Source: Pseudomonas sp. IPO3778
GTDB lineage: Bacteria > Pseudomonadota > Gammaproteobacteria > Pseudomonadales > Pseudomonadaceae
Reading direction: 5' to 3'
Length of the DNA: 62,081 nucleotides
Assembly: GCF_013386825.1 (NCBI RefSeq)
Contig: NZ_JACARC010000040.1
Coordinates: 1 to 62,081 of the forward strand
Shown here piece by piece: positions 32,960-41,149 of the stretch (position 1 is the stretch's first letter; each line of letters opens with the position of its first letter). The notes below the pieces were generated by a model. That model worked only from the letters and a program-made list of their open reading frames with translations. It ran no database searches and was not told where the DNA came from. The position numbers and the translations under genes were made by a program.

Positions 32960-33883
32960 ATGCCCGAACAAAACATGCAGGCCCTGTTGGAGTCGATCCT
33001 CGACGAAGTCCGCCCACTGATCGGCCTCGGCAAGGTCGCCGACTACATCCCCGCACTCGCCGACGTACCGGCCCAGCAACTGGGCATTGCCGTGTATGGC
33101 AATGACGGCTCGTTCTGCTGCGCGGGCGATGCCCACACCTTGTTCTCCGTACAGAGCATCTCCAAGGTGTTCAGCCTGGTACAGGCCATCGACCATGGCG
33201 GCGAAAGCATCTGGGAGCGCCTGGGCCACGAACCGTCGGGGCAGCCGTTCAACTCCATGGTGCAGTTGGAGTTTGAACGTGGGCGGCCACGCAACCCGTT
33301 TATCAACGCCGGTGCGCTGGTAATCTGCGACATCAACCAGTCGCGCTTTGCCGTGCCGATCCTGTCCATGCGCGACTTTGTGCGGCGGCTGTCGGGCAAC
33401 CCGCAGATCCTGGTCAACAGCGTGGTGGCCGAATCCGAAGCCCAGCACGGCGCGCGCAATGCGGCCATGGCGTACCTGATGAAGTCGTTCGGCAACTTCC
33501 ACAACGACGTGGACGCGGTGCTGCACAGCTACTTCAACTACTGCGCGTTGCAGATGAGCTGCCTGGACCTGGCCAAGGCGTTTTGCTTCCTGGCAAATGA
33601 AGGCGTATGCACCCACAGCGGCGAGCAGATTCTGACGGCGCGCCAGACCAAGCAGGTGAACTCGATCATGGCCACCAGCGGGCTGTATGACGAGGCGGGG
33701 AATTTTGCGTATCGCGTTGGCTTGCCCGGCAAAAGCGGGGTAGGCGGCGGGATTCTCGCGGTGGTGCCGGGGCAGTTTACGGTGTGCGTGTGGTCGCCGG
33801 AGTTGAATGCGGCAGGGAATTCACTGGCGGGGATGAAGGCGTTGGAGTTGTTGAGTGAGCGGATTGGGTGGTCGGTTTTTTGA
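32960..33883 (+). CDS. glsA: Glutaminase
   Basis: A 307-residue serine-dependent glutaminase (Glutaminase family, beta-lactamase fold) that hydrolyses glutamine to glutamate and ammonia. Catalytic Ser-x-x-Lys is in LFSVQSISKVFSL near residue 66; other family landmarks are PFINAGALV, NSVVAESEAQHGARN, YFNYCALQMSCLDLAKAF and GLPGKSGVGGGILAVVPG near 255. Length is normal. ATG 32960 is chosen because MPEQNMQALLESILDE is the usual start; the preceding open frame is not conserved-looking. Confidence 0.93.
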   Translation: MPEQNMQALLESILDEVRPLIGLGKVADYIPALADVPAQQLGIAVYGNDGSFCCAGDAHTLFSVQSISKVFSLVQAIDHGGESIWERLGHEPSGQPFNSMVQLEFERGRPRNPFINAGALVICDINQSRFAVPILSMRDFVRRLSGNPQILVNSVVAESEAQHGARNAAMAYLMKSFGNFHNDVDAVLHSYFNYCALQMSCLDLAKAFCFLANEGVCTHSGEQILTARQTKQVNSIMATSGLYDEAGNFAYRVGLPGKSGVGGGILAVVPGQFTVCVWSPELNAAGNSLAGMKALELLSERIGWSVF

Positions 33884-33890
33884 AGAGACT

Positions 33891-33999
33891 TGATCGCTCC
33901 CACGCTCTGCGTGGGAGTGACGCCCAGGACGCTCTGCGTCCGCCTTTGTGACGCGGAGCGTCACCGTAGGCATTCCCACGCAGAGCGTGGGAACGATCA
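33891..33999. repeat. Complex inverted repeat (REP-like, 'CCCACGCTCTGCGTGGGA' type)
   Basis: Outer arms starting TGATCG at 33891 and ending CGATCA at 33999 enclose several small hairpins (CCCACGCTCTGCGTGGG, GACGCTCTGCGTC, GTGACGC...GCGTCAC). The element ends exactly one base before the stop codon of the next gene and fills the 116-base gap between glutaminase and the convergent small gene. Confidence 0.8.
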
Positions 34000-34347
34000 T
34001 TAGCGCGGGCTGGTTTCCGCGCATCGATCCAGCGCTTTGTCGACCAGCATCTGCACACCTTCCAACATCCTGCAAATGCCCAGCGCCACATTGCGTTGAG
34101 TCCCGTCGACTTCGAAGGCCAGGTGAGCGGCGATGACATTGATCGACGCCAGGTCTTGCGAGGCATTGGCCAGCAAGGTCTCCGTGTCCAGGTCCGTTCG
34201 CACGGTAAATAATCCATCGAACGGTAGCTCGGCGGGTTCAGGCGGTTGGGGTTGGGCGTCAGGTTTCAGATAGTGATGAATGGCGCGGTAAGCCGCTTCT
34301 TGAAGCCGGTCGGCATGATTTGGGGGATTTGGACTGTCTTTAATCAT
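34000..34347 (-). CDS. Small conserved Pseudomonas protein, DUF6124-like
   Basis: A 115-residue helical protein: MIKDSPNPPNHADRLQEAAYRAIHHYLKPDAQPQPP followed by FTVRTDLDTETLLANASQDLASINVIAAHLAFEVDGTQRNVALGICRMLEGVQMLVDKAL. The DRLQEAAYRAIHHYL and LLANASQDLASIN patterns match small paralogous Pseudomonas proteins annotated as DUF6124, which often occur in several copies per genome; their function is unknown. ATG 34347 with GGAG upstream. Single gene between repeats. Confidence 0.7.
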   Translation of the reverse strand: MIKDSPNPPNHADRLQEAAYRAIHHYLKPDAQPQPPEPAELPFDGLFTVRTDLDTETLLANASQDLASINVIAAHLAFEVDGTQRNVALGICRMLEGVQMLVDKALDRCAETSPR

Positions 34348-35024
34348 GGTGAAGCTCCGTCGATAAGTGGAGCTACCACCGTTCGCGGTCAAACGAGGAG
34401 GGTGGCAGCTGTACGCGGGTTGACCGACCGGTTATCAACGAACCCGGCATACCCGAAGGTATCCCGCGTACAGCCGCCGCGACACGATAACTCAGGCACA
34501 AAAAAAACGCCTGAAATAGGTGTTGGGCGTTGCGGTCGTTGATGGATCGGACGGTCAAATCCGGCCGCTGAATGGGCAGCGACTGCGGGAGGTTAGTCAG
34601 CCCGAGTCCGACCGACAACCTGAAACAGCTGTCGGAAAAATCCGAGCCTATCTCCCTGTAGGAGCGAGCTTGCTCGCGAAGAGCCCAAGCGCACAGTGCG
34701 CCGAATACGCAGAGCCGCGAACAGCTGGCGCCCAGTGCAAGTAACGTCATCACGATGCAGTATTCGAAAATGCTAAAGCTAATCGGCGCAAACACCTCGT
34801 GAGGTATCGCCAAATACTCTAATCGACTGTTAATTATAACAGTGTCCGGCGCACAGGTTTTGCGTTAGAAGTTAAGTTGAAAGTAGGGCGTCAGGTCGGT
34901 TGTGGGTGTGTTTAATTAATTTTTCGCCATGTTCGGGACTTGCATGCTCTTGTCGCTTTTAATAGGCGGTGCCTTATTGGTTTTCCAGTTTTTAAGGCGA
35001 CCAATATTGCTTTGGAGATAAGTA
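34348..35024. other. Long intergenic region upstream of the NRPS-like gene
   Basis: 677 bases without a convincing gene. It holds one half REP arm (34657-34690, TAGGAGCGAGCTTGCTCGCGAA) and an AT-rich final 250 bases likely to contain the promoter of the NRPS-like gene. A minus-strand open frame (34373-34813) lacks a ribosome site and family features and is not called. Confidence 0.5.
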
Positions 35025-38000
35025 ATGAATGTCACATCGTATCAGCCTCTCGAGGCTGCTGACTTGCTCGTGCCGTTTTTTATTCAAGTGAGTAGTTTTC
35101 CGGAAAAGGCCGCGGTCATAACACCCGTGCAACAAATTACTTATTGTGCGCTCGCTGAGCAGGCAGCAATCCTTGCTGGAGGCTTGCGTAAAGAAGGTGT
35201 TATCCGGGAAACGCCTGTCGCAATACTTTTGCCTCCGGGCATCGAGCAGGTTATCAGTCAGCTGGGTATTTTGATGGCGGGTGGAAGCTGTGTTCCATTA
35301 GATCCTGATATGCCAGAAGACTGGCTTAATAATATGCTGGAGGATCTGCAGGTGAAATGGACCCTCTCGACGTTGCCAGGAAAACACGCTGGTTTACACA
35401 CGACGCTTCTGGATTTTCATGAACTGCTAAGAAATAAACACACACTCGAACAGGTCGCTGAGGTATTTCCTGAGCACAGGACGCATATCTTGTTTACATC
35501 GGGAACCACAGGCAAACCCAAAGCGGTTGAAATTGAGGCAAAGGGCATATTGCGTCTGGTGGTGAACGCCGACTATGTGAATATAATCAATGATGACCAT
35601 ATCGCGTGTATTGCGAATCCAACCTTTGATGCCTCACTGTTTGAAGTGTGGGGCGCACTGCTAAATGGCGCGACGATGATTATGATCCCCAAAAAGGACA
35701 TTCTTGATATCCACCGTTTTCAGGCGCTGCTGGTCCGGTGGAAAATAACCGTTATGTTTATCACTACAGCGTTATTTAATGTGGTTGCCACAACAGCACC
35801 TGAAGCATTTCGTTTTTTTCGCTACGTCTTGGTCGGGGGAGAGGTGCTGAACCCTCATACGTTGAAGCGGGTCCTGGATACGGCGCCTCCCGAGCATCTT
35901 CTTAATGTTTATGGACCTACGGAATGCACGACATTCGCTTTAGCGCACACTATCGGCGCAGGAGATTTAACGAAGGGTAGTGTTCCTATTGGGCGCCCCA
36001 TTAGTCGCACTGTTGCTTTTGTCCTTGATGAGCGCCTGCGGCCTGTCGCTCAGGGAGAGATTGGCCACCTATACGTCGGCGGTGATGGGCTTGCGCGTGC
36101 TTACTGGGGGCGTGATGAGCTGACTAAAGAACGCTTTGTTAACGTCACTTTGCCCGGGCATTCATCTTCGTTGAGACTTTATAAAACAGGAGACCTTGGT
36201 TCACAGCGTTCTGACGGTGTATTCATGTACCATGGCCGATTGGATAACCAGGTCAAAATTCGTGGGCATCGTATTGAGTTAGAAGATATTGAGTTTCAAA
36301 TCTTGAAGAGAGGCAGCGTCACGGCGGCTGTGGCGCTCTTGGTAAATGATGGAAACAGCGATCCCTTTTTAGCCGCGTTTGTGGTTCCCGAAAATCCCCA
36401 GAGTTTCAACATTGAGCATCTTCGTGAGGCGTTACATCAGCACCTTCCGGCGTACATGTTGCCGCGCTTGTTCGTCATGAGTGATGTTCCTCTGACCCCG
36501 ACCGGGAAAGTCGATAAGAGAAGATTGTTGGCTGCATTGTCAACCCGCACCGGTGAGGTCGAGAAAGCCGGTACCCTCACGGATAGGGAATACGCTCTGT
36601 TGTTGATGTGGCGAAAAATCCTGAGTATCGAAAATATAGGCGTAACCGACCACTTCTTTCGGTTGGGGGGGAGTTCGTTACAGGCCGCGAGATTGATCAT
36701 CGAAATAAAACGTCAGTTCAAGCAAGACTGTTCAGTGCAAGCGCTTTACGACGCGCCCACGATACGCGGGTTAGCCGATGTACTTTCACAAGAAAAGCAA
36801 ACTCCAGCGCCTGTTGAAATTGCGCAATGGCTACAGGATGCTCAGTTGCCGGCGGACATTCAGCCGTTGCCAGGGGCACCCCGGGAATGGAGTGAATTAG
36901 AGAGTGTTACGGCCTTGTTAACCGGCGCTACCGGTTTTTTGGGGGCGTTTTTTCTTCGTGATCTACTGGCGCTGCCCAACGTTAAAAATGTGATATGCCT
37001 CGTTCGTGCACCGAACGAGGAAGTCGCTCGGCAACGTATCAGGCATAACGTCGCTCGATACGGGTTGTGGTCAGAGACGTTCAACGCCCGGATCACGCCG
37101 GTTATGGGTGACTTGTCGTTATTTGAACTGGGGCTGGATCAAACGCTATATAAAAAAATGACGATGGACGTTGACGTGATTTTTCACTTGGGGGCGCACG
37201 TTAATTATATTCAACCCTATCAAGCCCATCGTGCCGGGAATATAGACGGTACATTGAATATTTTGCGCCTGGCCACCCAGGGTAACCCCAAGCCACTGCA
37301 CTATATTTCGACCATCGCTGCCTTTGGTCCTGCTGGGCTATTGAATAGAGTCCATAAAATTACTGAGGATGATGACCTCGCGCCATACCTTGAAGGCATG
37401 AAATATGACTCCGGGTATTCGCAAAGCCAGTGGGTTGTTGAGCAATTTATCTGGGAGGCTACAAGGCGTGGTGTACCGCTCGCGGTGTACCGCCCCGGGT
37501 TTATCATGGGAGATAGTCTGAATGGCGTAGGTAACCCAAACGATTTTGTCTCTCGCTTGCTGAGAGGGTGCATCGCGATAGGTGCTTATCCTGTGCTTCC
37601 TCGGCAACGTAAGGAGTTTGTGCCGGTTGATTACGTGAGTGCCGCATTATTAGTGATTGCCCGGGACAATAGAAACCTTGGAAGGGCTTATCATCTGGTC
37701 CCTCCGGATCATACTCAATCCGTTGATCTCGATAGGTTTTTCGAACTGCTGACGGTGATAGGTTATTCACTGCAAAAGCTGCCTTACGCCGAGTGGGTCA
37801 GCCGGCTGGAAATCGCCCCTGGGTTGGCCCACAACCCGCTTATGCCGCTCCTGCCCATGCTTTCCGAAAAGGTGTACGAAAACCTGACTCGTTGGGAGGT
37901 CTATGAAAATATGCCTATCTATGATGCCAGTCACACTCAGGCCGCGTTGGCTGCCGTAAACAGTCGCCTGAAACCTGCGCCAATGGACAGCGAACTGCTG

Positions 38001-38045
38001 TCTCGTTATCTGACGTATTGGGAAAAGAGCGGCGATTTTACCTAG
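35025..38045 (+). CDS. Stand-alone NRPS-like protein: adenylation, carrier and thioester-reductase domains
   Basis: A 1006-residue A-T-R protein (like fungal Lys2 or carboxylic acid reductases in order). A domain: FTSGTTGKPKAVE (about 157-169), NPTFDASLFEVWGALLNGA, NVYGPTECTTFAL, YKTGDLG, GRLDNQVKIRGHRIELEDIE, TPTGKVDKR. T domain: LGGSS with phosphopantetheine Ser551. R domain: LLTGATGFLG near 631, IFHLGAHVNY, YISTIAAFG, then Y798-SQS-Q802, where the SDR lysine is glutamine. My eye-aligned specificity code DAFALGVTFK suggests a hydrophobic aliphatic amino acid. No condensation domain and no partner gene. GC is visibly lower than in neighbours, so horizontal transfer is likely. GAGATAAGT before ATG 35025. 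Confidence 0.88.
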   Translation: MNVTSYQPLEAADLLVPFFIQVSSFPEKAAVITPVQQITYCALAEQAAILAGGLRKEGVIRETPVAILLPPGIEQVISQLGILMAGGSCVPLDPDMPEDWLNNMLEDLQVKWTLSTLPGKHAGLHTTLLDFHELLRNKHTLEQVAEVFPEHRTHILFTSGTTGKPKAVEIEAKGILRLVVNADYVNIINDDHIACIANPTFDASLFEVWGALLNGATMIMIPKKDILDIHRFQALLVRWKITVMFITTALFNVVATTAPEAFRFFRYVLVGGEVLNPHTLKRVLDTAPPEHLLNVYGPTECTTFALAHTIGAGDLTKGSVPIGRPISRTVAFVLDERLRPVAQGEIGHLYVGGDGLARAYWGRDELTKERFVNVTLPGHSSSLRLYKTGDLGSQRSDGVFMYHGRLDNQVKIRGHRIELEDIEFQILKRGSVTAAVALLVNDGNSDPFLAAFVVPENPQSFNIEHLREALHQHLPAYMLPRLFVMSDVPLTPTGKVDKRRLLAALSTRTGEVEKAGTLTDREYALLLMWRKILSIENIGVTDHFFRLGGSSLQAARLIIEIKRQFKQDCSVQALYDAPTIRGLADVLSQEKQTPAPVEIAQWLQDAQLPADIQPLPGAPREWSELESVTALLTGATGFLGAFFLRDLLALPNVKNVICLVRAPNEEVARQRIRHNVARYGLWSETFNARITPVMGDLSLFELGLDQTLYKKMTMDVDVIFHLGAHVNYIQPYQAHRAGNIDGTLNILRLATQGNPKPLHYISTIAAFGPAGLLNRVHKITEDDDLAPYLEGMKYDSGYSQSQWVVEQFIWEATRRGVPLAVYRPGFIMGDSLNGVGNPNDFVSRLLRGCIAIGAYPVLPRQRKEFVPVDYVSAALLVIARDNRNLGRAYHLVPPDHTQSVDLDRFFELLTVIGYSLQKLPYAEWVSRLEIAPGLAHNPLMPLLPMLSEKVYENLTRWEVYENMPIYDASHTQAALAAVNSRLKPAPMDSELLSRYLTYWEKSGDFT

Positions 38046-38561
38046 CGGTTAATAGGCTTCCTTGTAGGGGCGGGCTTGCTTGCGAAAAACGTCGAGGCAC
38101 CGCATTTATTCAGAATGCCCGCGTTATCGTTGACGACCTTCGCGAGCAAGCTCGCTCCTACATAAAAGCAGCTCTGCTTTCGCTCTGGCCTTTGCGTTGG
38201 CTTCTACCACTTGTCTCGGCTTTCAGGCAGAGCAAAGGCCGAAGCGAACTCGGTCCAAATGTGGGAGCGGGCTTGCTCGCGAAGGTCGTTAACGAGGACG
38301 TGGGTATCCTGGTTCAACGCGGCGCCCTCTGGTTCTTCGCGAGCAAGCCCGCTCCCACATAAAAGCAGCTCTGCTTTCGCTCTGGCCTTTGCGTTGGCTT
38401 CTACCACTTGTCTCGGCTTTCAGGCAGAGCAAAGGCCTAAGCGAACTCGGTCCAAATGTGGGAGCGGGCTTGCTCGCGAAGGTCGTTAACGATGACGTGG
38501 GTATGCTGATTCAACGCGGCGCCCTCTGGTTCTTCGCGAGCAAGCTCGCTCCTACAGTGGG
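38046..38561. repeat. REP-rich intergenic region with a 197-base tandem duplication
   Basis: 516 non-coding bases. A REP pair lies at 38063-38162. From 38161 a 197-base unit (starting CATAAAAGCAGCTCTG, containing one REP hairpin GGGAGCGGGCTTGCTCGCGAA...TTCGCGAGCAAGCCCGCTCCC) is repeated at 38358 with only a few changes and ends near 38556. Short ORFs here are repeat artefacts. Confidence 0.85.
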
Positions 38562-39389
38562 TTAGTCGATTTCCGTACTGCGTGCGACTTGCTGTTGCGC
38601 CTCCAGCGCCGCCAATCGCTCAGTCAACACCGCACGAACCCGGTCATATGCGCCACTGCCCAACAACAACCTTTTCGGCGCAGGCTGCACGTCGGCCACT
38701 GCCAACATCGCCTTGGCCATCTTCACCGGGTCACCCGTCAGCGCAAACTCTCCACTCGCCACCGCCCTGCGCACATCACCCGCCGGCGTCTGGTCATACA
38801 CCGCCATCGGCGGTGGGCTCACCAGTGCGGCGCCAAAGTTGGTGCGCGTTGGCCCCGGCTCCACTAACGTCAATTCAATCCCGAAGGGCGCAACCTCTTG
38901 CGCCACCGATTCCACAAACCCTTCAATCGCCCACTTGCTCGCGTGGTACAGGCTGAAGTTCGGATACGCCAACTGCCCGCCCTCCGAAGACACCTGCAGC
39001 ACCCGACCGCCGCCTTGCTCCCGCAGGAAGGGCAGGCATGCACGAATCACCTGGATCGAGCCCACCAGGTTGGTCTGCAACTGCTGCTCGATCTGTTCGT
39101 CGCTGACTTCCTCCGCCGCGCCAAACAGCGCATAACCGGCGCTGCTGACCACCACGTCGATGCGCCCCAATTCGGTAAAGGCTTGCTTGACCACGTTGCG
39201 AATGGCCGCTGCATCGTTCACATCCAGCTGCGCCAACCACAGTTGTTCGGGATAGCGCTCGGCCAAATCCTTCAGGGCTTCGGTTTTACGCAACGTAGCG
39301 GCGACTCGGTCGCCGCGTTCAAGCAGTTGTTCCACCAGGGCTTTGCCGATGCCCGAGGAGCTGCCCGTGACCAGCCAGGTTTTTTTCAT
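38562..39389 (-). CDS. Short-chain dehydrogenase/reductase (classical SDR)
   Basis: A 275-residue oxidoreductase: TWLVTGSSSGIGKALVEQLL (TGxxxGIG cofactor motif, residues 7-14), NAG-equivalent VVSSAGYALFG, catalytic Ser in VLQVSSEGG and YHASK (Tyr, Lys), followed by PGPTRTNF. The length and C-terminus fit the 'oxidoreductase' subgroup with unknown substrates. ATG 39389 has GGAGG upstream; the open frame before it is not conserved-looking. It is divergent from a LysR gene (110-base gap), the typical layout for LysR-controlled expression. Confidence 0.9.
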   Translation of the reverse strand: MKKTWLVTGSSSGIGKALVEQLLERGDRVAATLRKTEALKDLAERYPEQLWLAQLDVNDAAAIRNVVKQAFTELGRIDVVVSSAGYALFGAAEEVSDEQIEQQLQTNLVGSIQVIRACLPFLREQGGGRVLQVSSEGGQLAYPNFSLYHASKWAIEGFVESVAQEVAPFGIELTLVEPGPTRTNFGAALVSPPPMAVYDQTPAGDVRRAVASGEFALTGDPVKMAKAMLAVADVQPAPKRLLLGSGAYDRVRAVLTERLAALEAQQQVARSTEID

Positions 39390-39499
39390 GGGGGATGTCC
39401 TCCGTAAGCTGCCGGTTTGGCAAACAGTACAGACACCGTACGCCCCGGCTACTGCTGCTACTATCGATGCAATCGCGCATGAGTTAGTGAATATTCCCC

Positions 39500-40405
39500 A
39501 TGAATCCATCGACGCCGTCGCTTGCAGAACTCAGTGCCTTGACGCTGATCGTGTCCCATCGCAGCTTTCGCAAGGCGGCCGATGAGCTGGGGCTGTCGGC
39601 CTCGACCCTCAGCCATATGATGCGCACGCTGGAGGCCAGCCTCGGTGTGCGCCTGCTTAACCGCACCACTCGCAGCGTGGCGCCGACGCCGGCCGGTCAG
39701 CGGCTGGTGAGCCGGGTGACGCCGCTGTTGCGCGAGTTCGAGCTGGCGCTGGAGGAGGTCAATGAGTTTCGCGATTTGCCCAGCGGCAGCCTGCGCATCA
39801 GTGCGAGTGAACCGGCGGCGCGGATTCTGTTGGAGTCGATATTGCCGGAGTTTCTCGCGCGTTTTCCGCAGATGGCCGTGGACCTGGTGACCGATGGGCG
39901 TCTGGTGGATATCGTCGATGAGGGTTTTGATGCCGGTATCCGCCTGGGCGAGTCGGTGCCCCAGGACATGATCGCCGTGTGCATGGGGCCACCCACACGC
40001 TTCATCACCGTGGCCTCGCCGACGTACCTGGCAAACCGTCCCGCGCCACTCACGCCGGACGACCTGCAGCGTCACCAGTGCATTTCCATTCGCATGCCCA
40101 GCGGCAAACCTTACCGCTGGGAGTTTGAAAAGCATGGGCAGTCACTGACGGTGAGCACCACTGGCAACCTCACCCTCGATAACGTGGAAATCATGGCCGA
40201 TGCCGCCGCTCGCGAGTTGGGCATCGCGTATGTGCCGGAGCATACGGTGGCGCGGTATTTGGCGGACAAGCGCCTGGTCATGGTGCTGGAAGACTGGTGC
40301 CCGCCGGGTGCCGGGCTGTATTTGTACTACCCGGGGCATCGTCATGTGCCGGGCGGTTTGCGGGCATTTATCGAGGTGATAAAGGAGAAGGTCGATGTTG
40401 CCTAA
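39500..40405 (+). CDS. LysR-family transcriptional regulator
   Basis: A 301-residue regulator with the N-terminal winged HTH (LAELSALTLIVSHRSFRKAADELGLSASTLSHMMRTLEASLGVRLLNRTTRSVAPTPAG) and a LysR substrate domain (GSLRISASEPAARILL, DAGIRLGESVPQDMIAV, PTYLANRPAPLTPDDLQRHQCISIR). The subgroup with RTTRSVAPTPAG and GIRLGE often controls a divergent SDR or NADP oxidoreductase, as here. Its end overlaps the M24 peptidase start by 11 bases. Confidence 0.92.
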   Translation: MNPSTPSLAELSALTLIVSHRSFRKAADELGLSASTLSHMMRTLEASLGVRLLNRTTRSVAPTPAGQRLVSRVTPLLREFELALEEVNEFRDLPSGSLRISASEPAARILLESILPEFLARFPQMAVDLVTDGRLVDIVDEGFDAGIRLGESVPQDMIAVCMGPPTRFITVASPTYLANRPAPLTPDDLQRHQCISIRMPSGKPYRWEFEKHGQSLTVSTTGNLTLDNVEIMADAAARELGIAYVPEHTVARYLADKRLVMVLEDWCPPGAGLYLYYPGHRHVPGGLRAFIEVIKEKVDVA

Positions 40406-41081
40406 TCGTGTGGTCCAGGCCGCCGCGAAGTCGGTGTTGCAGCAACTCGTGACGCATATCACACCCGCTTCGACCGAGGCGTCCATCGCCCGAATGGCGG
40501 CGCAGATGCTCGTGGACTCCGGCTATCCGCAGACCTGGTATTACGACTGCCCGGCCTTCGTATTACTGGGTTCGCGCAGTGTGCTTTCGGTGTCGGGCCG
40601 GGACTATCGGCCCAGTGACGAAGCGGTCGGTTTGCACAATCTGATTACGGTGGATTTGAGTCCACGCGCTGGCACGGTGTGGGGCGATTGCGCGCGCTCT
40701 TTCTATGTGGAGGAGGGTGTGTGCCGGGCGGTGCCGACGGGTGCGGAGTTCAGAAAGGGCCATGAAGTAGAGCACCGGTTGCACGCGATGATGCGCACCT
40801 TCGCCCGCCCCGAAACCACGTTCGACGACTTGCATGCGTTCGCCAATGAACTGATCGCATCCGAGGGTTTCGAGAACCTCGATTTCGCCGGCAACGTCGG
40901 CCACAGCATCTGCGAGCAGCGTGACCAACGGCTTTACATCGAAGCGGGCAATCATCGGCGCCTTGAGGAGGTGACGTGCTTTACTTTCGAACCGCATGTT
41001 CGCGAGCGAGGCGGTCGCTGGGGCTATAAGCACGAAAATATCTATTACTTCGGTGATGAGGGAGAGGTCTGCGAGCTTTGA
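40395..41081 (+). CDS. M24-family metallopeptidase, catalytic domain only
   Basis: A 228-residue 'pita-bread' fold protein similar to aminopeptidase P/methionine aminopeptidase catalytic domains. The five expected ligands are seen: Asp in ITVDLSPRAG, Asp in VWGDCARSF, His in GNVGHSICE, Glu in CFTFEPHVRE and Glu in YKHENIYYFG. The N-terminal creatinase domain of prolidases is missing, and no separate MetAP motif set is clear. Substrate unknown. It overlaps the LysR gene by 11 bases, so the two are co-transcribed. Confidence 0.82.
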   Translation: MLPNRVVQAAAKSVLQQLVTHITPASTEASIARMAAQMLVDSGYPQTWYYDCPAFVLLGSRSVLSVSGRDYRPSDEAVGLHNLITVDLSPRAGTVWGDCARSFYVEEGVCRAVPTGAEFRKGHEVEHRLHAMMRTFARPETTFDDLHAFANELIASEGFENLDFAGNVGHSICEQRDQRLYIEAGNHRRLEEVTCFTFEPHVRERGGRWGYKHENIYYFGDEGEVCEL

Positions 41082-41124
41082 TGAGGGCGCCGGTCTCCTG
41101 AGGAAACGCGGCGCCTTCGGGTTT

Positions 41125-41149
41125 TTCGCGAGCAAGCTCGCTCCTACAG
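41125..41149. repeat. Single REP arm overlapping a gene end
   Basis: TTCGCGAGCAAGCTCGCTCC plus TACAG. It overlaps the stop codon (41144-41146) of the FAD oxidoreductase, so the repeat supplies the final codon and stop of that gene. Confidence 0.7.

Noticed and set aside
34373..34813. Minus-strand 146-residue frame in the gap before the NRPS-like gene
   Set aside because: Overlaps a REP arm, has no ribosome site and no recognisable pattern.
38046..38561. Possible CRISPR or short ORFs in the repeat-rich region
   Set aside because: The repeats are long, palindromic REP elements in a two-copy 197-base tandem, without regular short spacers; ORFs there are by-products.
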